DNA of 64,000 bases from Vigna angularis. Taxonomy: Eukaryota; Streptophyta; Magnoliopsida; Fabales; Fabaceae. Under the pieces are notes generated by a model. It was not told the origin of the DNA. It made no database searches and was given only the letters and a program-made list of their open reading frames with translations. The stretch covers positions 50,317,630-50,381,629 of the forward strand of contig NC_068970.1 in assembly GCF_016808095.1 (NCBI RefSeq), written 5' to 3'. Positions 37,593-49,520 of the stretch are shown one piece after another. A program made the position numbers and the translations under genes. Each line of letters starts with the position of its first letter. Position 1 is the first letter of the stretch.

Positions 37593-37830
37593 AATATAAG
37601 TTTAATCACTTCGGAGGTCCCTATTTCTGCATATTCGTATCAATTGGGTCTTCATATTTTGAAAGTTCTCAATTAGGTCCCTATTTATGAAAAATTGAAT
37701 CAATAAAGTCCACGCCATTAAATTCTGTGGACGGCGTTAAAAGTATTGCCTGATGGCTAGGTGAGGTGACATCTCATAAGCACGTGACACACAAAGATTT
37801 AAATGATTTTTTAATTTAAAAAAAAGTTTA
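37593..37830. repeat. Dispersed non-coding repeat (CAATTGGGTC / GGACGGCGTTAA type)
   Basis: TCGGAGGTCCCTATTT, CAATTGGGTCTTCAT, CAATTAGGTCCCTATTT and GTGGACGGCGTTAAAAG are words of a repeat commonly scattered in legume DNA. It replaces the rest of the left LTR of the gag-only element. Class unknown. Confidence 0.45.
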
Positions 37831-37839
37831 AAAAAGTCT

Positions 37840-39229
37840 CTGCCACATGTCTCTTGCAAGATGAGGATGATGCCCCCTCTAGGGAAGCCTTCAGATATGG
37901 TATCAATTTGCCCCCGAACCGACCTTTCTTGCTTAGGATCACGATTGCGGCTTCGGGAGCGTCGCCTATGTCAATCGTCCTTCCAAGATGGCCGCTCGGG
38001 ACTTCTGCGCGAAGTTCTTCCTCTCGGAGGGCTTCTTGCTCTAGCCGCTTCTTCCTTTACATATTTTTGAAGGTAGCCCGCACAAACGAGCCTCTCTATC
38101 TCATCTTTCAGTGTGGTGCAGTCCTCTGTGTTATGACCATGATTTTGGTGAAAACGACAGGTTCTACTTTTGTTGACATTTTTTGGTGAGGATTTCCTTC
38201 GGACCGTGAGGAGTTCGGTTTGTAGGGCTTCTTCAAGTACTCTTGCCCTGGGTGCATTAAGAGCTGTGTAATGATCATACTTGGGTGTCCAGGCTAACTC
38301 CTTTCGAGGAGGTCTGTCACCTTTATTGTCATTAGAGGGTCGCTTTGCCTCCTTCTTATTCCCATTAGTGGGGACTTCTTGTTGCTGCTTCCTCTTTGAG
38401 TTCCTCAGGTCCTCAATACGAATAAACATAGCGATCATTTTTTGGAGTTCTTCCATAGATTTTGGTGGCTTGACATATAATTGTTCAACAAAATATCCTG
38501 GTTTTAAACATGAGGGCAAATTGTTGATGATGAAAGTGTGATTCACGTCTTTCACTCGTCGTGCAACCTCATTGTACATCTGCATGAACGCTTTTAAGGT
38601 TTCATCTTTTTCCTGTTTGGTGTTTACCAGTTCTGCTGGTGTCATCTCCTACCTTCGGTTGGTGGCGTACTGTCTTCTGAAGAGAGTTTCCATTGTGGCA
38701 AAGCAGTCTACCATGTTCGAAAGGAGGGTATGATACCACTCAAATGCTCCATCCCTCAAAGACAAGGAGAATGCTCTGCATATGACTGGGTCACTATCTG
38801 TGTAGAATGTCATCGCATCAATGAAGTTTCTAAGGCAGTTATCTGGGTCTGCCGAACTGTCATATCTCTTTAATGTCGGAGGAGGTTTCTCTAGCATAGG
38901 AGTTTGCATGATGGTTTCCGTAAACGAAAGTAGAAAGGTAGGCCGAATGGTTTGAAGGGGTGTCTGTGTGGGTCCCCTTCTTCCCCGACCGCCAGGTTCG
39001 GAATGGATAGATCGCCCCCATTACGGCTACCCTCATTATCCCCATGCCTGTTTGAGGGGGATAGTTTAGGTGGGGGTCGTTGCGCCCTTAACGCCGCAAT
39101 TTCTTCTGCTTGTTTGCGTTGCGTCTCCTGCTGTTCTTGTATGGTCCTTGCCTGCGCCTCTATCCGTGCTTATAACTCTCTGATAAGATCTCTGGTGTTG
39201 TTTTCTTCCATGTTTCTTGTGGTCACCAT
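37840..39229 (-). pseudogene. gag of the TR-GAG-like element
   Basis: It starts at ATG 39229 (MVTTRNMEENNTRDLIREL) with a Gln/Glu/Ala-rich coiled-coil stretch. It then reads PPTLKRYDSSADPDNCLRNF, DGAFEWYHTLLSNMVD, RRQYATNRR, a TAG stop at 38651-38649, and in the same frame PAELVNTKQEKDETLKAFMQ. It ends with the knuckle-like CRFHQNHGHNTEDCTTLKDE and an Arg/Ser-rich tail. At least two nonsense codons (one at about 39175) and later frame changes (about 37880) break it. It is Tat-lineage gag; nothing of pol follows. Confidence 0.85.
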
Positions 39230-39920
39230 TGGGCATCTTCAAATCTCCGGCCCCACGGTGGGCGCCAAAATGTTTCGGTATGGATGTGTGGGACCGAGAG
39301 ACTAACCTTGCTGACGTGTCTTTGCTGCCTTTGGACGTCTATGCTGCTTTCTTTCCTACAATATGGATCGCTCGCTTGTCCTTCGATGGGTCACTCACGC
39401 TCCTTCAGTTTGCACCGTTTGTTCTCCTTCACCAGTAGAGGGGGGATGTACCTGTAGAAGGCACTCCGACGCTCAAGTTAGGCGTAGGTTATGGAGTCTT
39501 AGCTCTCAAGAAAGTGATTTTGTTATCACTGTATAGTACTTTCGAGTGTGAGTAGAACGAACCTGGCTTTTAGCCTTGGCCTTGTATTTATAGGTTATCA
39601 CAAGCCTAATAAAATATGAACATACTTACCTTAAACAGATTTACCTTAAAATTCGGTCGGTTGCTCATAAACAACTTTGTGAATATCTTTCATCAAATAT
39701 CTTTGATTATTTTATCCTCTACTGGATTATTAGCTCAATAATTTAAATACTGACTCAATTGTGGCCCAACACCTTTTAACCTGGTTTGACCTGGTTTGAC
39801 CTGGTTGACGAGCGCGGTTATCCAATATCATTTAATCTGGTTTGACTTGGTTGACGAATGCTCCTATAGTAGATAGACTGATCGGTCTTGGATGTTAACC
39901 ATTCGGCCTAGATATCATAC

Positions 39921-40754
<834 letters not shown>

Positions 40755-43391
40755 AGGATCAACATAGAATCCAAACTTTCAGCATGCTTCATTATCAAGT
40801 AAGTTTCAAACACATTAGCATTGTTCTCGATTGTGACAGTGGTCCGTGCTATGATGTTGATGTCATTCATCAAAATTAGACATTTTATGTCTTTATATTT
40901 TTAATGGAAGATTAGTCAAAGTTGCACAATTGGCAATATAATGAGAAAGAGAATATGCACAACTAATGCTGAAGTATTATGTTTTCGATCATTTTTAAAT
41001 AATTAATTTGGTTATTAATGCTTTTGATAGTTAATAAAATTGCATATAATACTTTGAAAAATCAATTAAAGATTTTGTTTAATTATGATATTATTATTTC
41101 AAGTTTTAAACTAGTTATTTTTAAAGAGGTTAAATAGTTCGGTGATAACTTTTTTTGAACATTAATATAGTAATTCGGGTGCATAATTTCCAAAATCAAG
41201 ATAAAGATTTGTTTTCTCATAAAAGAAATTGGAAAGAGGTGTTCTTCAACTTCATTCACAATCTATTCACAATCGTTAAATGTTTTGTTATTTAAAATTA
41301 CCAAGTTGTGGTATCATATATGACTCTTAGTAGGGTGCATATATACGTTATTGTTTAAATACATGTTTCCTAAAATTATTAGAAATTAATAAAATAGGTA
41401 TTATTTAATCCATAAATGTTAAAAACTAAAATTAAAATTAATACATTTTATATGAATTAAAACGAGTGATTTCAAGTTTTTTAGGAATATTTTTTTTCTA
41501 AAGATAATAATAAAAAACAATTTTACCGAAACAAAAGCATATGCATACTTAATTTTGTAGAATACATAACAAAATAAATTATTTACACCATGATCATTAA
41601 TTAAAACGTAACATTTGATTATTTATTAACACATCGTTTTTTAATTTAAATATTAAAAACAAAAACTATAGAGTGAAATACTAAAACGATTTGGTACTGA
41701 ACATTAATTAAAACATTAAATAGTATTTCTAGTTTATAAAATCTTAATGTAATATATTGATGTTGATATGTTATATATAAGTTTGATCCTATAATTCATC
41801 GGTGCTAAGGAATCTTTTCCGTATTTTTCATATAATTGACGAAAAGTTGGTCAAGATGGATTACCTAGTTTGAATATAGGTGGTCTTGTTCCTTACTTAT
41901 CTTAGGCATTGATTTGGTAGGCAAATAATAATGTATGTAAAATTTGAAGGAAAGAGGTAGCAACTTTTGCCCTAAATTATTGACACCACCACTTTAGACA
42001 TTTGCACTATTTAGAAGTAAGCCAATGACTTTTATTTGAGGATAAGGTTTTGTGTTGATTTTCGTCTTTAATTGCCTCATAAAAATGTTGTTCGTGGACA
42101 TACGAGGAGGTCACAAAGAATGCCTCAGAAGTTACGTGCAATTTATTGAGTGCTTGTTTAGTGGAAAGCACCCATAAAATTGAATCCTCACACCATTGTA
42201 GTCCATATACATGTCAATGATATGAAGTGAATAGGGTAGTAAAGGTCCTAAAAAGATGTTATCATCACTCTCTTTTCACTCTAATGCGTACTGATTTGGA
42301 AGTGCTTCTTTTCTTTACCCTTCAATTATTTTTGTCCTCTTCTTCTTCTCCTAACTGTCGTCTTCTTGCTTCTTAGGGCTTTTTAATACAACCACTCAAC
42401 ACCTTCACTTTCACGTTAATCTTCTCATTCTCATTTCTACACGCATAAACGTTTAACCACCTTTTTCTTATTTTATTTTCATTGCCTTTTTCTAGTTCCT
42501 GGTTTCTGATTAATGCATCTTAGAAGGAGAATAAGTGCAGCATTTAAGCTTTGTCACAGAACAACTTGAATTATAATTGATTTTCTCACATTTAAAAGAA
42601 TAAAAAAAGGAGAACATGGAGTAAAACAGTTTAATGTAAAATCTACTGGCAAGCATATCATTATGTATAATGGATTTATTGACTTTATAATAACTGTTAT
42701 TAAAAATTATGCTTTAAACAACATTTTGATCTCTTATAAACTTGCAAATTTTTTAATGTGCTTCTCGGTATTTGTTTTGCGTTGTTCCTCCGTAAAGTTA
42801 TCTGGGTTTTGTTTTCTACTGTATGGTTACATCTTTCGATAAAGTCGTTCATTATCGCTAACACGTGTATTTTGGTTTTCTAAATAAATTTTTTATGTTT
42901 TTGTCTTTTATAAAGTTTTTATTTTTTTGTTTTAATACTTATCGTTTATTGATATTTTTAAGCGGTGAGTTGTCACTGACTAACTCAATGATTAAAACGT
43001 TTATGTTTAAAATTTACTTTTGAAAGAATTAATCAATTTTCATTTAGGATTTGCATCTCCTACTTATTTAAGTCTTTTATATTTAATGTTCAAGGCCAAA
43101 AGAGATTAATATATATATATATATATATATCACTATATCGTATTTTTGAAACATTTTATCATCTTTGGGTTTCACCATCAACTAAGAAATATTGAAAGAA
43201 AAGAAGTTTCAAATCTTTACAAGTTAGTTATTAAAGTTTATAGCTAACTAATATATTTACATCTATTACTTTTCTAATAATATACTTAAATTAATATTTT
43301 TACATCGGTTATTATTTTAAAAAAACTTCAAAAAACATTATTTTTTTTATCTCTTTTACTTTTTTTTGGGACGAAAACAGCAAAAGAAAAA
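40755..43391. other. AT-rich intergenic region
   Basis: No gene, RNA or transposon was recognised. A (AT)n run is at about 43109-43130. C/T-rich stretches around 42300-42500 look UTR-like but no coding frame follows. Confidence 0.5.
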
Positions 43392-44089
43392 TGCAGAGAG
43401 AGAATAGGTATATCTCTTAATAGAACTTCTTATTGAAAAACTGAATATTGTATCTTGTACAGGTGTGATTTTATAAAAACAAAGTAACATATGTAGAGTT
43501 GTCTGTATGACAATTGTCTTGTCTTAAGGTCAACTAACATTTCCCCTTAAGACAAGCATTGAGTGATATAACACCAATTTTCTTCTTTAGAAAATCAAAA
43601 CGACCAACCTTCAAAGCCTTGGTGAAGATGTCTGCCAATTGCTCCTCAGTTCTCCAGTAGGACAGAATTATTCTTCCTTTACTTACCAAGTCTTTCAAGA
43701 AGTGGTATTTCACTTCTATATGCTTACTTTTGCCATGACTCATAGGATTCTTAGATAGATTTATGGCAGAGACATTATATATCCTTAACTACAACGGGGT
43801 CTTCACAGGCATCATCATCTCCTTCAACAATTCTTCTAACCACACTCCTTGGCAGGCAGCAAAGCACCTAGCAATGTATTCGGCTTCACAACTGGATAAA
43901 GCAACTACATATTGTTTTTTAGAACACCACGAAATAGGGGCTTTGTTCAACAGAAAAATATATCCAGACGTGTTCTTTCTCTCCACAAGATCATCACCAT
44001 GATTAGAATCGGTGTAGCCAACCAATTATAATCCAGAGTTTTGTCTCCCAATAGGAAATAGCAACCCATGATCGGATGTGCCTTGAACA

Positions 44090-46206
44090 TGTAACACCCC
44101 AAAAATTAAACATCTCACACAAAAAATTATTTCATTAATAATATAAACATCGTACAATATTACAATCATCCATTTAGGAGTAACATAGTTCACACTGGAA
44201 ATACATTATTTTTGTTTACATCATTAAAACACTCTTAATTTTTTTTAAACTACTCTTCCTTTTTATGTTGCTTCCTCCTTCACTTGTATTGGTTCGGACG
44301 TCATTCCGTCATCTGCTCCCGTATAACATAAACGTTATACGATCATCGCAAAAATAAGATTTTTCGGCACAAACAAACAAGTAAGGGTGAGCTACCAGGC
44401 AAAATTCAAAGAAAAGCATTACATTATTATTATACGTAATACATTCACCATAAATTCTTGTAAGATGCAATTATCATACTAGACTCTATTATCCGGATAT
44501 AATGTTGATGGAAGTCTCGGGTGGTCATGCACTTGTGGTGACATCTACAACACAGTTATGGCCAAATATAATATATCACATCACTCACAAGGTTAGTCCA
44601 TTAACGTCTATGAACATAGACTAGGACCTCTTACTACTCTCACCATATAACACATCATTCTCTAATTGAGACTGGACAATTATTAGAGTTTTAGGATAAC
44701 CACCAACGATAGGACCCTCAGCATCAACATATACACTAATACCATACCATTATAGAGTCTCTCCCCGAGACTCATACTATATTTCAAATGCATAATTTCA
44801 TATCAAACATCATAAAATACATTGATACTAGAATTCATACAAGATAATTATAAACAAATTAACAATCATAAAATATTACTATAATTGGTCAGAGAAGAAT
44901 CAAGTATTTGACAATCATAAAAAAATAATCTTAATATAAAAATTCTTGGAGAAACAAGTAGTTGAATTTGGCAGAGCCGGTTAGACAACTTCTCATCCTT
45001 CCAAAAATACAATATAAATAAATAGGGAAAACAAAAAAGTCCGGGGAAACAAGAAGTTGAATCTGGCAGAGCCGGTTAGACAACTTCTCATCCTTCCAAA
45101 AATACAATATAAATAAATAAGGAAAGCAATAAAAAGTTTGGGGAAACAAGAAGTTGAATCTGGCAAGGCCGGTTAGACAACTTCTCATCCTTCCAAAAAT
45201 ACAATATAATTAAATAAGGAAAGCCGTAAAAAGTTTGGAGAAACAAGAAGTTGAATATGGCAAGGCCGGTTATACAACTTATCATCCTTCTGAAAATACA
45301 ATATAATTAAATAAGGAAAGCCGTAAAAAGTTTGGGGAAACAAGAAGTTGAATCTGGCAAGGCCGGTTAGACAACTTCTCATCCTTCCAAAAATACAATA
45401 ATTAAATATGGAAAGCCGTAAAAAGTTTGGGGAAACAAGAAGTTGAATCTTGCAAAACCGGTTAGACAACTTCTCATCCTTCCAACAATACAAAAGAAGC
45501 AACTAATAACATACAAATAGCATAACATAATCAATATCGCATTTTACAACTATCAAACTTGGATCTCCTCACAGAAGCATGTTCTTATTCAAAATTCAGA
45601 TCATACAGAAACAAAATACTCCATATTCAAGATTTAAAATCAGACAAAAGAAAAATATTGCATATTCAAGACTCAAGATAATACAAAGCGAAATATTCAA
45701 GGTTAGCTCCCCTTACCTCTATTCCAGACTTAATCTCCTGCTTAAAAGTTGTTCCCCGAAAACTTCCAGAATTCCCCCTTTGCAACTAAAATTTCCTCCA
45801 ACTCTCTTCTCTCAAAATTTCTCTCAATTTTTGGTGCAAGTTTCAGCCTTCCTCATGCTTGCTATTTATAGGCTAAGATTTGGCACTATTTAGTTTTTTT
45901 TTAACAATAATTTATTATAAATAATTTTTAAATCCCATTACAAAAAGTTATTCTCCCTTAACTCCACTTCTGAAAGTAGTTTTGTCTTTTTATTTATTTA
46001 TTTATTTAATATTTTATTAAATATATTATTTTATAAAAAATAATATTTTGACTTCACCACCAAAAGTGTCTTGCTCACCATTCCACTTCTGAAAGGTTCT
46101 TTGTCATTCTACAATCATATTATATTTTTTATTTTATTTATTTTATATATATATATATATATTTAATTTATTATTATTATTATTATTATTTTTAATGGAC
46201 TTTACA
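44090..46206 (-). mobile_element. 2117-bp solo LTR inserted in Copia-C
   Basis: The ends are TGTAACACCCC...GGACTTTACA (TGTAA/TTACA inverted termini), with a perfect 5-bp duplication GAACA (44085-44089 and 46207-46211). No internal domain or second LTR is present. A TATA box (GCCTATAAATAGC on the - strand, about 45873-45861) fixes - orientation. Copia-C RNase H reads through in frame when the insertion is removed. It is a solo LTR left by LTR-LTR recombination; the parent family is not identified. Confidence 0.88.
44941..45495. repeat. Tandem repeat, six copies of a 95-97 bp unit, inside the solo LTR
   Basis: The anchor CCGGTTAGACAACTTCTCAT starts at 44977, 45072, 45169, 45266 (one change), 45363 and 45458. 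Units also share GGGGAAACAAGAAGTTGAAT and AAAATACAATATAA. They lie upstream of the LTR TATA box in transcription sense only if the LTR is read on +; read on - they are in the transcribed part. Confidence 0.95.
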
Positions 46207-46264
46207 GAACATACCTCAATACTCGTTTGACAGCATTCATGTGAGTTTTCTTCGGTTCACCCAT

Positions 46265-46900
46265 TGATGGAAGACCATCAAAGAATCACATTGGACATCT
46301 TACTAGATCCATGGCAAGGAAGATTCAAGAAGAAGGATCATCTAACAATTTACTTCTATGAAAGGTTACTTATGAAAATCCTTCTTCTCTTGTCTAAAAA
46401 CTAATATTTGTATATAATGTTTTTGTAGGATACAATAAAGGCAATAACCATGGCCAACCAATCAGAATTGGGAAAAGCATTCTTCAAGAAATCAACATCA
46501 GGGTCGCTCAAGCACCGTCAGACAAGGGGGGCTCCAGCGCAGATGCACCAAATGGACTTTCCAGCTCATGTGCGCTCCAGCACCCTTAGACAGAGGGGGC
46601 TCCAGCGCCAGCGGAGCAGCCTGAAGCACGTTTTGGCAACACTGTCCATGTGACCAAGCATGCTTTCTGTGACCCAACTTACTTGGCCTCCAAGCTCGTC
46701 TTTTATTTTGAATTTTGGAAGAAAATTAGCTCAAAATTGAGGCCCTTCTTCACCTATACATAAGAGGGCCTCCCCTTTGTAATTCTCACTTTTGAGCTTA
46801 ATGATATGCTGCAGAAATTGCTTTTCCATCTTTATTTTTCAATTCCAGTCATGTCTTAGTCATGTGCATTCCATATTTGCAGTTTTAGTTTTGTTTCTGT
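46265..46900 (+). mobile_element. Ty3/gypsy 3'-terminal coding and LTR-like fragment
   Basis: The + strand reads NHIGHLTRSMARKIQEEGSS, typical of the C-terminal tail of plant Ty3 polyproteins, ending at a stop near 46357. A region with TATACATAAGAGGGCC at about 46757 and a downstream T-rich stretch looks like an LTR promoter. An open frame at 46450-46653 (AFFKKSTSGSLKHRQTRGAP...) is probably leader or LTR, not a gene. Limits are uncertain. Confidence 0.45.
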
Positions 46901-48189
46901 TGTGGTTTTCTTCTCTGCTGGTTTATTTCATTTTGCTTGAGTGAAAGTGTTGGATAAGTTGTATATCTACCAATAAAGGCAATGAAGACTTGATCTAGCC
47001 TTGGTGATACAAGCTGAAGCACCAAAAACCAAATCTGGTTTCATTTCAGTTTTGAATTCTAATGCAGAATTTTGTTCTGGTTTTAAATCTTTAAACCTAT
47101 TTTCAGTTAATTTCCTTTGATTCTAAAGCCTTATACAAATTTTTTTGATGTTATTGGACATGGCTAAAGGTATGACAGACCATTATAAGCAAGGAAATGC
47201 ATCTAGCATAGCTTGATTGCCTTAATAACCAGTAGCTTTTGCTGTCCAGTTTTTCTGTTCTAGCTTTTCACCGTGCTATCACATCTTGTTTGGTTTATAT
47301 TGAGTTTAATCATACTAAGCATTGTAATTCTAGCTTAGTTCTGTGTATTGACACTTTTTTGAGTCATTTTCTTTGTTGTCCATCTTTGAATCCCTGGAAA
47401 ACTGAATTTGGTTGGTTTAATTGATTTATTTTACTGCATAATTTGATATAGTAGAGGTGATTTTCGAAATTTGTTGTTTCTATGCTTTTGGAAAGCTTGA
47501 GCAAGTCTAACTTGATGATTGAAAGTTTCTCATACTGTTCATTTGGTCAAAAATTAGTTTATATACAGATTTACATCTTGAACCAACATCTTTTGAATTA
47601 AATGGAAGTGAACCAGTGATTTTTAGTTAGAACCAGTTTCTGAGTTGTTTAAGAGTTTGAACATGCTTAAAATCATCAAGCAAAGTTGTTTGGTCATTCA
47701 CATGAGCTGTTGAATCACTTCCACTTGTTTTTGGGTTCAAAATAACCATTTCAGTCCACGTTTTCTAGTGCAGATTACTGTTACAACCACTGTTTTTGGT
47801 ATTGATGTGCATATTTATTTTTGGATTGTAGCAAGAGCGGGTTCATTGTTTAAGATTTAAAATAAATTATCAAAATAAGTCATATCAAGTGTTAAAAAGC
47901 TTGCAGAACCGTGCAATCCAGTTTCAAGCAGTTAAAACCCCAAAACAAAAAATCTGATTTTCATTGGGGCATTTTAACAAACACTTTGGTAAAATATCAA
48001 ACAGTTTGGTTTTGGATGAGTTTGTGATATGCTATTTTCGTTTTTATTGCTTTCTTAATCTGTTCTAGTGCCATTATTAGGTTCCTTTTGAATGTTTGTT
48101 GTTATTCCATCCTTATTCCCATTTGATTTCCTCATTCTTAGCTTCCAAATTGTCAAACATTCAAAAATATGGTTTGAAATTCTGGTGCA

Positions 48190-48680
48190 GTTTGTTAATT
48201 CTGTTTTTTTCCCTTGGACTTCATGAACTTATTAAAATTCTTAACAAAAAGACCCATATCTTCTTCATCTTCTTTAGAGTCTTCTTCTTTATTAAGATTT
48301 TTGCTTTTACCAATCTCATATTTGAATGCCAGAGTCTTTTTCTTTCCTTTCTCTTCATCCACGTTCAATCTCCCGAGATTCAGTTCATGTTTTCTCAACT
48401 TACCAAACAATGCAGCCATTGACATTGTGTTAAGATTTTGCGACTCACTGATTGCAGTCACCTTTGGTTGCCAAGACCTGTCCAGAGATTTAAGAATTTT
48501 TATATTTAGTTCATCATTTTCAAAGGACTTTCCTAACCCAATGAGATGATTCATTATGTGTGTGAAGCATTTCTGGACATCTATAATTGTTTCTCCCTAC
48601 TTCATTCGGAACATCTCATACTCTTGGATTAGAGTATTTCTTCTGGCTCTTCTAACATCATCAGTTCCTTCAAGGGTGAC
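48190..48680 (-). pseudogene. SIRE-like Copia gag fragment
   Basis: The - strand frame reads MNHLIGLGKSFENDELNIKI, LKSLDRSWQPKVTAISES, LNTMSMAALFGKLRKHELN and an acidic Lys/Glu tail. This is the UBN2-type gag of SIRE/Copia elements. An upstream in-frame stop (FRMK*GETIIDVQKCF) separates the start. The rest of the element is missing on this side. Confidence 0.75.
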
Positions 48681-48689
48681 TCTTAATTA

Positions 48690-49520
48690 GAACCAACAAA
48701 CTGTTACAATCACAACCGGGAATTAACATCATCAGTTCATTTTCAGTTCCTTCTAACATCCACTTGTTAATCTCAACCGGGAATTAACACTTCACTAGCA
48801 CAAACCAACAAACTGTTACAATCACAAAGAAAATAAAACAGTTTAAGGTTAGAACACCTTTCTTGTTACCCCGGAGATGAAGTAACCCACATGGGATGAA
48901 CATCTCCTCCAAATATTTCACAAAGGATGAACACCTCCTTTAAATCTTTACAAAGAATGACAAGCTTTCAACTCAGTAACAACAACAACACTCAATCACG
49001 CTCTCAGTGAAAGTTCTCACTCTATGCCAATGCGCCAAGTTCTCAAAGCAACAACACAAGGGTTTTGCAAACCCTAGAATTTCGAAAATACACTTTACTT
49101 TGTATTTTTCGTATGTTAGAATGAGAGTTTCAATCTAATTTATAGAGATCTCACTCAAGGATACCTCGAAAAATTTATTGTAAGGTTTTTAACGTGTAAT
49201 AATTGATTATCCTAATATGGTAATCGATTATGCATCATTGATTGCACAATGGTAAAAAACTTGCTTAAAAATTCTCATAATTGCTCGTGATAATCGATTA
49301 TCATAAGTGGTAATTGATTATCTTGAGTATAAAATGAAGTTTTTTTATTCAAAATGATTTTTAACGCACCCTAAGGCAAAGAATACACATAATCAAATAG
49401 CATATACATCAATCTACTAAAATACAAAAGCTTTAATATAAAAACAAGTCATAGAAAATCTTTCTACAATAAGTGTACTTGAAATCTAACTTTGAGACAT
49501 CATCAAAATTTCTACTCTTC
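48690..49520 (-). repeat. SIRE-like LTR or leader fragment
   Basis: It directly precedes the SIRE-like gag. It contains repeated TAATTGATTATC / TAATCGATTATC words (49195-49325), a hallmark of SIRE LTRs in legumes, plus a C-rich leader. Two near copies of CAACCGGGAATTAACA with CCAACAAACTGTTACAATCA (48690-48830) indicate a local duplication. Confidence 0.5.

Larger units (their letters stand above)
43392..46265 (-). mobile_element. Copia-C: 3' end of a degenerate Copia element, split by a solo LTR
   Basis: The probable 3' LTR is 43392-43539 (TGTTAGTTG...CTCTGCA on the - strand), preceded by the polypurine tract CTTAAGGGGAAA. The RNase H text follows upstream at 43534-44089 and, beyond the solo LTR, at 46212-46265. 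Reading - strand: KKTHMNAVKRVLRY (46250-46212), VQGTSDHGLLFPIGRQNSG (44089 down), GYTDSNHGDDLVERKNTSGY, SSCEAEYIARCFAACQGVWL, then KHIEVKYHFLKDLVSKG and LADIFTKAL. The text before this is missing, so it is 5'-truncated. Stops show it is dead. Confidence 0.8.

Noticed and set aside
44931..45502. Overlapping frames with repeated peptide units, resembling a repeat protein; also a CRISPR-like spacing
   Set aside because: They are translations of a 96-bp tandem repeat inside an LTR; repeat and 'spacer' are both conserved, unlike CRISPR.
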